A stretch of DNA of 31,297 nucleotides, from contig JAOZSQ010000020.1 in the NCBI GenBank assembly GCA_029939595.1, positions 1 to 31,297 of the forward strand. The letters are read 5' to 3'. The stretch comes from EX4572-165 sp002254885. Its GTDB lineage: Archaea > Thermoplasmatota > E2 > DHVEG-1. The notes beneath the pieces are model-generated. The model saw only the letters and a program-made list of their open reading frames with translations. It was not told the DNA's origin and made no database searches. Made by a program: the position numbers and the translations under genes. Within the stretch, counting starts at the first letter, position 1. Every line of letters starts with the position of its first letter. Positions 1 through 7,379 of this stretch are shown here, piece by piece.

Positions 1-196
1 CGGGCCATAATGGAAAATGGAGATGTGGGGAATAACTAAGAAATATTTAAATTATATGTTTTATTGATTCATAAATTAATATAATAATGATTTTCAAAGT
101 GCAACATTTAATTCTTCATCTTTGATAAACAATTAATTATATTTATAATTATTTAAATAAGATTGTTATTGAAATTGATTTAATAGTTTTCTGTAA

Positions 197-257
197 GAGC
201 ATTAATCCAACACTATAAGTGCTCCCATCGAGAATCTACGCTAAGTGTGTAATGCTC
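197..257. repeat. Imperfect inverted repeat, possible structured RNA or regulatory hairpin
   Basis: The outer arms GAGCATTA (197-204) and TAATGCTC (250-257) are perfectly complementary over 8 bp. Inner arms ACACT (210-214) and AGTGT (244-248) add 5 bp after an asymmetric bulge (5 nt left, 1 nt right), leaving a 29-nt loop. It is locally richer in G+C than its surroundings. It lies about 40 bp upstream of the TATA-like site of the first gene. No known RNA family is recognised. Confidence 0.3.
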
Positions 258-293
258 ATACAAATGTTTTACATACCGTAATAAGTAACATAC

Positions 294-301
294 CTTATAT
301 A
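294..301 (+). promoter_or_regulatory. Candidate TATA box for the DUF3795 gene
   Basis: CTTATATA sits 50 bp before the ATG at 351. An archaeal start about 25 bp downstream would give a leader of roughly 27-30 nt. This is inferred from spacing and composition only, in a very AT-rich background. Confidence 0.3.
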
Positions 302-350
302 TTAAATTTCAATATTAAATATTGGTTTTAAATAAGATTAAGATGGTCAT

Positions 351-698
351 ATGACGATAACAGAAATCGGATGCTGTGGCGCTTATTGTAAAACCTGTCG
401 TATATCAAGTTCAGGAATTAATTGCCAGGGTTGCAAACTTGGATATGAAAATGGTGAACGAGATATTAACAAGGCAAGATGTAAGATTAAAATATGCTGT
501 TTTAAAGATAGAAAATTTGAAACCTGTGATGATTGTCCAAAGTTTTCTACTTGCAAAATAATCTTTAATTTTCATGATAAAAGTGGATATAAATATAAAA
601 AATACAACCAATCAATAGGATTTATCAAGAAACATGGATATGCCAAATTTATTAAAATCGCTGATAAATGGAAAGGCCCATATGGAAAAATTGATTAA
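351..698 (+). CDS. Cysteine-rich DUF3795-family protein
   Basis: A 115-residue soluble protein with many cysteines in CxxC-like groups: GCCGAYCKTC near residues 7-16, CQGC about 25-28, then further pairs around residues 44-68 (CKIKICC, CDDCPKFSTC). This arrangement of an N-terminal CGxxCxxC followed by CxGC and a CxxCxxFxxC segment is that of DUF3795, a small putative metal-binding family common in archaea and anaerobic bacteria and without a known function. There is no signal peptide or membrane segment. No strong ribosome binding site precedes the ATG. The next gene carries a second DUF3795 domain, so the two may work together. Family membership is fairly secure; the function is unknown. 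Confidence 0.75.
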   Translation: MTITEIGCCGAYCKTCRISSSGINCQGCKLGYENGERDINKARCKIKICCFKDRKFETCDDCPKFSTCKIIFNFHDKSGYKYKKYNQSIGFIKKHGYAKFIKIADKWKGPYGKID

Positions 699-806
699 GT
701 TAAATCATCCAACCATCAACATCATAATCAGCAAGGAATAATATTTCCATTTAGATTTCAAAAATGATTTTAAATAAACAATTCTTATCTTATCTATGGT
801 GATTAA

Positions 807-1724
807 ATGAATAATACTGAGTATCCTAAATATTATGGTGCTGTATTTTTTGTTGATAATGTTAAAAAATCTAAGAAGTTTTACACTGATATCTTAGGTC
901 AAAAAATTGAGATGGATTTTGGAAGATGTGTCGGATTTATTGGAGGTTTTGCTATTTGGGATGCTACATATGCATCCAATATGATAGGATTGGATAAATC
1001 TGTTGAAAGACCTCTTGGTAAAGGAAATGTTGAAATCTATTTTGAAATTAATGATTTAGACGCCCTATTTGATAGAATTAAAAATAAAAATATAGATTTT
1101 GTACATGAAATTAAGGAACAACCTTGGGGTCAAAGATGTTTTAGAATATATGACCCCGATAATCACATCATTGAATTTGGAGAACCTATGGTTGTTGTAA
1201 TAGAACGGTTATATAAGGAGGGTTTAACACACAATAAGATAATTAGAAAGACCTTAATGCCTGCAGAAATTGTTGAGAATGTAATTAGTATGATAGACTC
1301 AGTAGCTAATGATGATTATTCAGAAGAATTAATTGCTCCTTGTGGGATGAATTGTAGAATTTGTTTAGGATATTTTGGATATACCACTTCTGGAAAGAAA
1401 CGCAAAATGAAATGTATTGGATGTAAACCAAGAGATAAAAGTTGTGCATTTCTGAAAAAATATTGTAAAAAACTTCAAAAAAATGAAGTTAATTATTGTT
1501 ATGAATGTTCTGATTTTCCATGTGGACAATTACAAAAACTTGACAAAGGATATCGTGAGAGATATGCTATGAGTATGATAGAAAACCTTGAATATATACG
1601 TGATAATGGCATGGATGATTTTCTCAAACAACAAGAAAAAAAGTATCGTTGTCCCGATTGCGGGGGAGTTATCTGTGTTCATAATGAAATTTGTTATTCA
1701 TGTGGGAATTCTGATAAGTATTAA
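807..1724 (+). CDS. VOC/glyoxalase domain fused to DUF3795 domain
   Basis: A 305-residue protein with two recognisable halves. Residues about 5-135 form a glyoxalase/bleomycin-resistance (VOC) fold: an opening FFVDNVKKSKKFYTDILGQ motif and a closing CFRIYDPDNHIIEFGEP motif, the usual beta-alpha-beta-beta-beta signatures. Residues about 168-305 are DUF3795: LIAPCGMNCRICLGYFGY, then CIGC, CYECSDFPC, the stretch SMIENLEYIRDNG, and a terminal CPDCGG...CYSCG zinc ribbon. The start is firm: GGTGA lies four bases before the ATG. VOC domains usually bind a metal and small ligands; DUF3795 is uncharacterised. It follows another DUF3795 gene on the same strand after a gap of about 108 bp. The fusion, substrate and partners are not known to me. 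Confidence 0.8.
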   Translation: MNNTEYPKYYGAVFFVDNVKKSKKFYTDILGQKIEMDFGRCVGFIGGFAIWDATYASNMIGLDKSVERPLGKGNVEIYFEINDLDALFDRIKNKNIDFVHEIKEQPWGQRCFRIYDPDNHIIEFGEPMVVVIERLYKEGLTHNKIIRKTLMPAEIVENVISMIDSVANDDYSEELIAPCGMNCRICLGYFGYTTSGKKRKMKCIGCKPRDKSCAFLKKYCKKLQKNEVNYCYECSDFPCGQLQKLDKGYRERYAMSMIENLEYIRDNGMDDFLKQQEKKYRCPDCGGVICVHNEICYSCGNSDKY

Positions 1725-1791
1725 TAATTGAAAATTATGAAAAAAGAATGATTGCATTACAAGTAACTGGTAATTAATAGAGTTGATAATA

Positions 1792-2865
1792 TTGCATTTA
1801 AATAAACTTGGTTGGAATGAAACACTTGAAAAAAAATTTAAAGAATTAGATTGTAAAGATATAATCAAGGGTAGAGTAATTTTTCACAGTGGGAAACAAT
1901 ACAAAATTATGACGAGCAATGGAGAAATTACCGCTAATCTATCGAATTACTATATTAATTCAACCGAAATAAAATCAAATTTGCCTGCAGTAGGTGATTG
2001 GGTATGTTTGAAACAAGTTGATGAATTCCGCCCATATCAGATAATTAAACTTATTCCAAGAATAAATAAATTATCAAGAAAGGTCTCAGGTGAAAAATCT
2101 GAGGAACAGGTAATCGCATCAAATATTGATATTGTATTTATTGTTACAAGTGCGGACCAAGATTTTAACATCAGACGTCTTGAAAGATATTGTGCAAGTA
2201 TCAATGAGATTAGTGCACAACCAATTATTATATTAAATAAGATTGATATCTGCAATGATTATAAACAATATTTACTTGATATTGAAGAGAATCTTTCAAA
2301 CATTACAACACTGTCTATTAGTGCAAAAACAAGTGAAAATATCGATGAAGTGATACAATATATCAAACCAGGGAACACTATAGTACTTGTTGGTTCATCA
2401 GGAGTTGGAAAATCTACTTTAATCAACAACATCCTTGGTTATAATAGACAAACTGTTGGTGAAATCAGAGAAAAAGATGGCAAGGGAAAGCATGTTACAA
2501 CTTCTCGGGAACTTATTGTTATTCCCAATGGTGGTATGTTGATTGATAATCCTGGTATTCGAGAACTTCAATTATGGTCATCTGAAATTGGTATTAGCAA
2601 GACCTTTGAAGATATTGAAGAGTTAAGTAGACAATGTCGTTTTTCTGATTGTACTCATAATGCTGAGCCAGGGTGTGCAGTAAAAAAAACAATTGAAATG
2701 GGTCAATTATCTCAGGAGCGAGTGGATGGTTACAAGAAACTCCTTCGTGAGCAAGATTACTTGAATACTAGAAAAAATACTTATGAGAAAAGGAAAAAGG
2801 ATAGAAAGTTAAGTAAAATTTATCGTCAAGGAAAATCAATTAGAAAATATAAGGGAAATGATTAA
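1792..2865 (+). CDS. rsgA: Ribosome small-subunit-dependent GTPase RsgA
   Basis: A 357-residue circularly permuted GTPase of the RsgA/YjeQ family, which in bacteria assists late maturation of the 30S subunit. The motifs occur in the permuted order: G4 (ILNKIDIC), G5-like SISAKT, G1 (GSSGVGKST, about residue 201), G2 region GKHVTTSRELI, G3 (DNPGIRE, with Asn where Thr is usual). A C-terminal zinc-binding knuckle CRFSDCTHNAEPGC and a basic tail follow. An N-terminal OB-fold region precedes the GTPase. I chose the TTG at 1792 because the product then begins like relatives (M-x-L-x-x-LGW); a TTG at 1783 is also possible. RsgA is typically bacterial and only scattered in archaea, so horizontal acquisition is likely. 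Confidence 0.88.
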   Translation: MHLNKLGWNETLEKKFKELDCKDIIKGRVIFHSGKQYKIMTSNGEITANLSNYYINSTEIKSNLPAVGDWVCLKQVDEFRPYQIIKLIPRINKLSRKVSGEKSEEQVIASNIDIVFIVTSADQDFNIRRLERYCASINEISAQPIIILNKIDICNDYKQYLLDIEENLSNITTLSISAKTSENIDEVIQYIKPGNTIVLVGSSGVGKSTLINNILGYNRQTVGEIREKDGKGKHVTTSRELIVIPNGGMLIDNPGIRELQLWSSEIGISKTFEDIEELSRQCRFSDCTHNAEPGCAVKKTIEMGQLSQERVDGYKKLLREQDYLNTRKNTYEKRKKDRKLSKIYRQGKSIRKYKGND

Positions 2866-2999
2866 ACATCTTCATCATAATTAGCAAGTAATAATGTTAC
2901 AAATGGAATATTTTATTTTTACTGACAGTGTAGAAGTATTTAAATTATGTGTCTTGTTTGCCTCTCTAAATTCTTTCCGTATACAATTATTATTTTTTT

Positions 3000-3084
3000 G
3001 CAGGGGTAGCCAAGCCTGGCCAACGGCGCAAGGTTCAGGGCCTTGTCCTGCAGAGGTCCAAGGGTTCGAATCCCTTCTCCTGCA
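3000..3084 (+). tRNA. tRNA-Leu (anticodon CAG)
   Basis: A complete class II cloverleaf can be folded by eye. Acceptor stem GCAGGGG (3000-3006) pairs with CTCCTGC (3077-3083) with one G-U pair, followed by discriminator A. The D stem is GCC/GGC (3009-3011/3025-3027). The anticodon stem is CAAGG/CCTTG with loop TTCAGGG, placing anticodon CAG at 3036-3038. A long variable arm (about 3046-3059) fits leucine. The T arm is AAGGG-TTCGAAT-CCCTT. CCA is not encoded and there is no intron. The local G+C content is far above the flanks. A T run at about 3113-3121 may end transcription. Confidence 0.95.
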
Positions 3085-3237
3085 TATCATTCAATAAAAA
3101 AAGTAATTATTGCATTTTTTTAAAGAAAACACCTTTACTACAAAAAAACTAGTTTAATTTTGTTATTTTGATTAATTTTATTTCAAAAGATTTTTTATAT
3201 TTCTACAATGATTATATAATTACAATAAGTGAGTTAT

Positions 3238-4929
3238 ATGAATAAAATCATGTTGATAATAAGTATTGCTTTATTATTTCAAGCAATTGGAGTTAGTGGA
3301 TTCTCTTTTGATGATTCATCTGAAAATAAATTTTCTTGTCCTAATATTGAATATGATATGGTTATTATTTCAACACCAGCATACAAGGATTCTATACAGC
3401 CCTTAATTGATCACAAGATTTCTATTGGTATAGAAACATTTTTCATAACAACTGATGAAATATTTCTTGAATGTGAAGGGCGTGATAAGCCCGAACAAAT
3501 TAAATATTTTATAAAGCAAGTGATAGAGGAGTATGCCATTGATTATGTTTTATTGATTGGTAGTTTTGATGATATCCCTGGTCGATATACTCATGTTTAT
3601 TTTGATGAACCTTTTGATTATCCTACACCTGATGAATGGGTTTTTACTTCTGATTTTTATTTTGCTGATATCTATGATTCTAATGGTAATTTCAGTAGTT
3701 GGGATAGCAATGAAAATGATGTGTTTGCTGAATATCATTGGAATGGAAATACCGATGAAATTGATCTTGTTCCAGATGTTTATCTAGGTCGACTTGCATG
3801 TGTTAATGAGATACAAGTTCAGACATGTGTTAATAAAATTATTCAATATGAAACTGATAAATCATGGAGTCAGAATTGGTTTACTAATCTTGTTTTAATT
3901 GCCGGTGATGGCATTCCTTTTGATCCAGAATCTATTGATGAAAGTGAATATCTACAAGAACAGATTATTGATATTATGGATGGTTTCATTCCAAACTGTG
4001 TTTGGGCATCTAATGGTAGATTAAATAATGCATACAATATCAATGATGCAATTGAAGATGGTGCAGGTTTTGTATTTTTTAATGGTCATGGTTTACATGA
4101 TCTATGGGCTACATATTTACATAATAGAAATACTATGGTTCCACCTGGAAGTTATCGAACATCCCATATCAATCAGTTAACAAATATTGATACTTTACCT
4201 ATTGTTATTTCAGATGCTTGTTATCATCTTCAATATGACATGTATCCAGATTGCTTTGGTTGGAGTTTTGTTTCAAATCCAAATGGTGGTGCTATTGCAT
4301 TTATTGGAGGATCTGATACAGATTTAGCATATGGTGGAACAAGAATCGTTGAAAAAGGAATTGAGAAACTGGATCTAAAAATGTGTATGCTATATCAAGA
4401 TGGTGTTTCACATCTTGGTAATCTCTGGGGTATGAGTATTGTTGATTATCAACCTGTTGAAAATGATATTGTTGATCTGCTTACAATTATTCAAAATCAT
4501 CTTTTTGGAGATCCTTCCCTTCAAATAGCAGATAATTCACAACCACCAATGAAACCCAATCCACCAATGGGTCCATCTGAGGGTAAAATCAAAGCTGAAC
4601 ATAATTTCACGGTTATTACTACCGATCCAGAAAAGGATGAATTGTATTATCTTTTTGATTGGGGTGATGACTCACTAAGTGAATGGATTGGTCCTTTTAA
4701 TTCTGGAACTGAATACACAGGATCTCATACCTGGGATACACAAGGTACATTCATGGTTAAAGTAAAAGCAAAAGATATATATGGTATGCAAAGTCCTTGG
4801 TCTGATCCATTATCTGTTAGCATGCCAAAATATAAATCTTTTTTAGATATTGAATCAAATAACTTTATTGTTTGGTCACACCATTATTTTCCATTTCTAG
4901 TTTTTTTGTTTGATATTCTAAAAACTTAA
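3238..4929 (+). CDS. Secreted gingipain-type (C25) cysteine peptidase with PKD domain
   Basis: A 563-residue exported protein. Residues 1-21 are a signal peptide (MNKIMLIISIALLFQAIGVS). Residues about 40-430 match the C25 peptidase core: an N-terminal alpha/beta part (YVLLIGSFDDIPGRY), then the catalytic pair, His284 in FFNGHG and Cys328 in ISDACYH. A PKD-like domain (about 450-530) carries FDWGDDS and SHTWDTQGTF...VKAKD. The last 35 residues, starting MPKYKSFLD and ending in an aromatic-rich FPFLVFLFDIL, look like a distinct tail. I chose ATG 3238 because GTGA lies just upstream; GTG 3229 is the alternative. Secreted C25 peptidases are a reported trait of sediment archaea such as MBG-D that degrade detrital protein. 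A T-rich terminator follows. The peptidase call is secure; the substrate is unknown. Confidence 0.88.
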   Translation: MNKIMLIISIALLFQAIGVSGFSFDDSSENKFSCPNIEYDMVIISTPAYKDSIQPLIDHKISIGIETFFITTDEIFLECEGRDKPEQIKYFIKQVIEEYAIDYVLLIGSFDDIPGRYTHVYFDEPFDYPTPDEWVFTSDFYFADIYDSNGNFSSWDSNENDVFAEYHWNGNTDEIDLVPDVYLGRLACVNEIQVQTCVNKIIQYETDKSWSQNWFTNLVLIAGDGIPFDPESIDESEYLQEQIIDIMDGFIPNCVWASNGRLNNAYNINDAIEDGAGFVFFNGHGLHDLWATYLHNRNTMVPPGSYRTSHINQLTNIDTLPIVISDACYHLQYDMYPDCFGWSFVSNPNGGAIAFIGGSDTDLAYGGTRIVEKGIEKLDLKMCMLYQDGVSHLGNLWGMSIVDYQPVENDIVDLLTIIQNHLFGDPSLQIADNSQPPMKPNPPMGPSEGKIKAEHNFTVITTDPEKDELYYLFDWGDDSLSEWIGPFNSGTEYTGSHTWDTQGTFMVKVKAKDIYGMQSPWSDPLSVSMPKYKSFLDIESNNFIVWSHHYFPFLVFLFDILKT

Positions 4930-4942
4930 AAAAAAAGAAATT

Positions 4943-4972
4943 ACCCCCTTCCCCCCTTTTTTTCTTTTTTTT
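4943..4972 (+). terminator. Pyrimidine-rich/poly-T terminator
   Basis: Immediately after the peptidase gene, C tracts are followed by an almost continuous T tract (4957-4972). Oligo-T runs at gene ends are the normal archaeal termination signal. Confidence 0.55.
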
Positions 4973-5021
4973 AGCAAATAAATATTTTTTTTACAAGAAA
5001 ATTTCAATAAAAACCTCAATG

Positions 5022-5029
5022 TTTATATT
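5022..5029 (+). promoter_or_regulatory. Candidate TATA box for the KaiC-like operon
   Basis: TTTATATT lies 52 bp before the ATG at 5074. Transcription starting about 25 bp downstream would give a short leader of about 22 nt. A second AT-rich site (5051-5060) is too close to the start codon to serve a leadered message. A perfect 10-bp palindrome, ATGATATCAT (5064-5073), directly abuts the ATG. Confidence 0.35.
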
Positions 5030-5073
5030 TAGCTTTGTCATATGGAAATGATATATAAATGGGATGATATCAT

Positions 5074-5883
5074 ATGGATTCACATCAAAGTGAGATGGTA
5101 AGAATTACAGAGGATTCTGAAAAAATATCTAATAATAAGCCAGAAAATGGGTTTTGTAAAACTGGTATTGAAACACTAGATGAAAAACTTGGAGGAGGTT
5201 TTCCAAATGGTAATGCAGTGTTGCTTGTTGGCTCCAGTGGATCAGGTAAGACCACTCTTTGCATGGAGTTTTTAATAAATGGTGCTAGAAATGGAGAACG
5301 CGGTGTATTCTTTACTATCACGGAACCTTTGTTTAAACTAACTCAGAATATGGAGAAATTCGATTTTTATGATAAGAAACTTATTGAAAATGGAATGGTT
5401 AATATCATTGATCTTCGTATTATTAGTGAACGTCTTGGCCTGGATTCTGAAAAGTTTTCAGCAGAAGATGCATCTGCCTTGCTTGATGTATTAAAAGATA
5501 TTGCTGATGAGTTGCAGGTATCGCGGCTTGCCATTGATTCTATTACAGCTCTTTGTTATCGGTTGAAATCTGATGAAATGATACGTGATTTTATTTTTAA
5601 ACTTGGTTCATCTCTAGGGGCAATGGGTTGTACAACACTTCTCACTTCTGAAATTCAACCGGTTCGTCATGGTGAAATTAAATATTCAAAATATGGTATT
5701 GAGGAGTTTATTGCAGATGGAATTGTATTTCTTGGAGATATTGAACGTAAAGGAGATCTTATTCGTACTCTTCAAATTGTAAAAATGAGGGGGACATCAC
5801 ATAGTAGAAGTAAGGTTGCAATGAATCTTTCTTCAAAACGTGGCGTTGAGATTACTCCATTGCTTAAATCCCGGAGGAGCTAA
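5074..5883 (+). CDS. KaiC-like RecA-superfamily ATPase (intact)
   Basis: A 269-residue single-domain KaiC/RadA-like ATPase. It shows the family entry motif TGIETLDEKLGGGFPNGN, Walker A GSSGSGKTT at residues 53-61, a TITEP segment (Glu84) where KaiC proteins carry catalytic glutamates, Walker B RLAID near residue 155, and the late KMRGTSHSRSK motif typical of archaeal KaiC homologues. It should bind and hydrolyse ATP in the cytoplasm, probably as an oligomer acting as a signalling or regulatory switch; no metabolic role is implied. It is first of three tightly spaced related genes (2 bp to the next). The two downstream paralogues lack Walker A, so this is probably the only ATP-using member. 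Its precise target cannot be read from sequence. Confidence 0.82.
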   Translation: MDSHQSEMVRITEDSEKISNNKPENGFCKTGIETLDEKLGGGFPNGNAVLLVGSSGSGKTTLCMEFLINGARNGERGVFFTITEPLFKLTQNMEKFDFYDKKLIENGMVNIIDLRIISERLGLDSEKFSAEDASALLDVLKDIADELQVSRLAIDSITALCYRLKSDEMIRDFIFKLGSSLGAMGCTTLLTSEIQPVRHGEIKYSKYGIEEFIADGIVFLGDIERKGDLIRTLQIVKMRGTSHSRSKVAMNLSSKRGVEITPLLKSRRS

Positions 5884-5885
5884 AG

Positions 5886-6467
5886 ATGGAAAGTTCATTA
5901 ATTGATGGTTTATCAGAGCGTATCTCTCAGGCCTCATCCATTTATTCTTCTGTTGGTGTTGTTCTTCCTAGTAATAACTATAATGATTTTTCTCATGCAA
6001 TGTTTGAATATATGAAAACTCAAAAATCAATTACATGGGTATATGTAACTATTACAAACCCTTTTCATGGAATTAAAAAACAATATCCAGGTATCATTGA
6101 TTCATTGAATATTCGATTTATTGATTGTGTCTCTCTTGCAGCAGGGATTAAATCAAATGATGATCTGTGTTATTTTCTAGATAGTCCATCTCAGTTGGAG
6201 AAATTAACCCTTGAAATTTTGAGTTTTATAAAAGAATCATCAAGAGATGAAAAATCAGTAGTGGTAATTGATTCATTAAGTTCTTTAATTCTTTATAATG
6301 ATGATTTACTTGTTACAGAGTTTTTTTCACACCTTATTAATAATTTGAATTTGGTCAATGCACATTCTATTTCTCTTTGTATTGAAGAAGAAATGAACGA
6401 TATGATGCATAAAATACTTTATTTAAAGAATGAGAAAATCCTTAAAATCAAAGAGAGTTTCATTTAG
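5886..6467 (+). CDS. Degenerate RecA/KaiC-like protein without Walker A
   Basis: A 193-residue cytosolic protein. It has the layout of a RecA-fold core: hydrophobic strands (VGVVLPSN, ITWVYVTITN), a central FIDCVSL strand, and a Walker B-like strand VVVIDSLSSL at about residues 136-145 matching the VxxxDSxxxL of KaiC relatives. Where a P-loop should follow the first strand there is only PSNNYND, so nucleotide binding in the standard way is not expected. A strong GGAGGAG site overlaps the end of the preceding gene, and the genes are separated by 2 bp, indicating coupled expression. I read it as a pseudo-ATPase partner of the upstream KaiC-like protein. This is inference; no exact family is recognised. 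Confidence 0.6.
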   Translation: MESSLIDGLSERISQASSIYSSVGVVLPSNNYNDFSHAMFEYMKTQKSITWVYVTITNPFHGIKKQYPGIIDSLNIRFIDCVSLAAGIKSNDDLCYFLDSPSQLEKLTLEILSFIKESSRDEKSVVVIDSLSSLILYNDDLLVTEFFSHLINNLNLVNAHSISLCIEEEMNDMMHKILYLKNEKILKIKESFI

Positions 6468-6498
6468 ATCTAATGGCTAATCCTTGAAGTGTGATTTA

Positions 6499-7284
6499 AT
6501 GAATGAGTTGATGGTGGAAATGGTAAAATCTAACATGATGAGCACTGGTATTTCAAAATTTGATGAGTTACTTGGTGGTGGAATACAAAAAGGGTTCACC
6601 ATGGCCATTTCATCAATCCCTGGTACTAATATTGAAATTATTATTAAACAAATCGCCTCTATTGATCATCCCACATACATCACAACAGATGAAACAAAAG
6701 AAGAGATTATTTCAACAATGAATGATTTTTCATGGGACAGCTCCCAAATTTACTTTGAGGATATTGCTCGAAAAAAACTTGATCATATTCTTCAAGGTGA
6801 AAATAAAAGAGTTTCAATTCATCATCAAAGATCACAGAATTTAATTAAAGATTTAATTCAAGCAGGCTCTCAAGGTCTTCCGTATTCACGTCATAGCGAA
6901 GATGATTATTTAGCAATTCTTTCTCATTTATTACAAGACAGATCAGATCAGAAAATAATTATCAATTCATTGGATTTTTTTCTTGAACAGAACAATGCAG
7001 ATGATGTGTTACGTTCATTGAAAGCAGGTAAAGCAAACATTTTCCAGGATAAAGGAATATTGTTTTTTACATTTACACGAGGCATTCATGAAACAGTTAT
7101 AGAACGTCAGATGGAGTTACTTGCTGATTGTGTAATTGAGCTGGATGTTGTAAAAAAAGGGTCATCTCTTGAACGTATCCTTTCTGTTAAGAAATTGCGT
7201 AATCTTGGGAAAAAAATTGGGACTGCTCGTTATGACATTGATGAAAAAGGTTTTACTCTTGAAGAAATTGAACGTATTTTATAA
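6499..7284 (+). CDS. KaiC-like protein with degenerate Walker A
   Basis: A 261-residue protein with an unmistakable KaiC opening, STGISKFDELLGGGIQKG, followed by a strand and then SSIPGTNIE in place of the GxxGxGKT P-loop; the lysine and Thr/Ser are gone. An ITTDETKEE segment occupies the place of the KaiC catalytic glutamates, and IIINSLDFFL replaces Walker B with Asn for Asp. ATP hydrolysis is therefore unlikely. I chose ATG 6499, which is preceded by GTGAT at 6491-6495; a TTG at 6484 is the alternative. It is the third gene of the KaiC-like run, 31 bp after the second. It could be a structural or regulatory subunit in a mixed oligomer with the intact ATPase. Confidence 0.65.
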   Translation: MNELMVEMVKSNMMSTGISKFDELLGGGIQKGFTMAISSIPGTNIEIIIKQIASIDHPTYITTDETKEEIISTMNDFSWDSSQIYFEDIARKKLDHILQGENKRVSIHHQRSQNLIKDLIQAGSQGLPYSRHSEDDYLAILSHLLQDRSDQKIIINSLDFFLEQNNADDVLRSLKAGKANIFQDKGILFFTFTRGIHETVIERQMELLADCVIELDVVKKGSSLERILSVKKLRNLGKKIGTARYDIDEKGFTLEEIERIL

Positions 7285-7337
7285 TTCAAAGAGAGCAGGA
7301 AATAATTTTTTTTTAATATTATTCAAGGATAAATCGA

Positions 7338-7353
7338 CTCATTTATAAATGAG
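7338..7353 (+). promoter_or_regulatory. 16-bp perfect palindrome over a TATA-like core
   Basis: CTCATTTATAAATGAG is a perfect palindrome whose centre contains TTTATAAA. It is centred about 34 bp upstream of the winged-helix gene's ATG, the distance expected for a TATA box serving a very short leader. A dimeric winged-helix repressor bound here would block TBP, so autoregulation is a natural reading, but unproven. Confidence 0.45.
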
Positions 7354-7379
7354 AATAACATTACAATAAATTAAGGAAG

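Larger units (their letters stand above)
1..350. other. AT-rich gene-free stretch at window edge
   Basis: I see no convincing gene here. Reading frame 1 is open from the window edge to a stop at 37-39 and could be the last dozen codons of a gene lying to the left, but nothing identifies it. The stretch holds an imperfect inverted repeat (197-257, listed separately) and a TATA-like site just upstream of the first gene. Confidence 0.5.

Noticed and set aside
1..39. Possible 3' end of a gene truncated by the window edge
   Set aside because: Only about a dozen codons are open, all three frames close quickly, and no motif is recognisable.
351..3084. Integrated genetic island using the tRNA-Leu gene as attachment site
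   Set aside because: The accessory-looking genes lie on the 5' side of the tRNA, no integrase is present and I see no duplicated tRNA 3' end.
2881..3097. Open frames on both strands around position 3000
   Set aside because: They run through the tRNA-Leu gene and share no protein-like features; they are by-products of the tRNA sequence.
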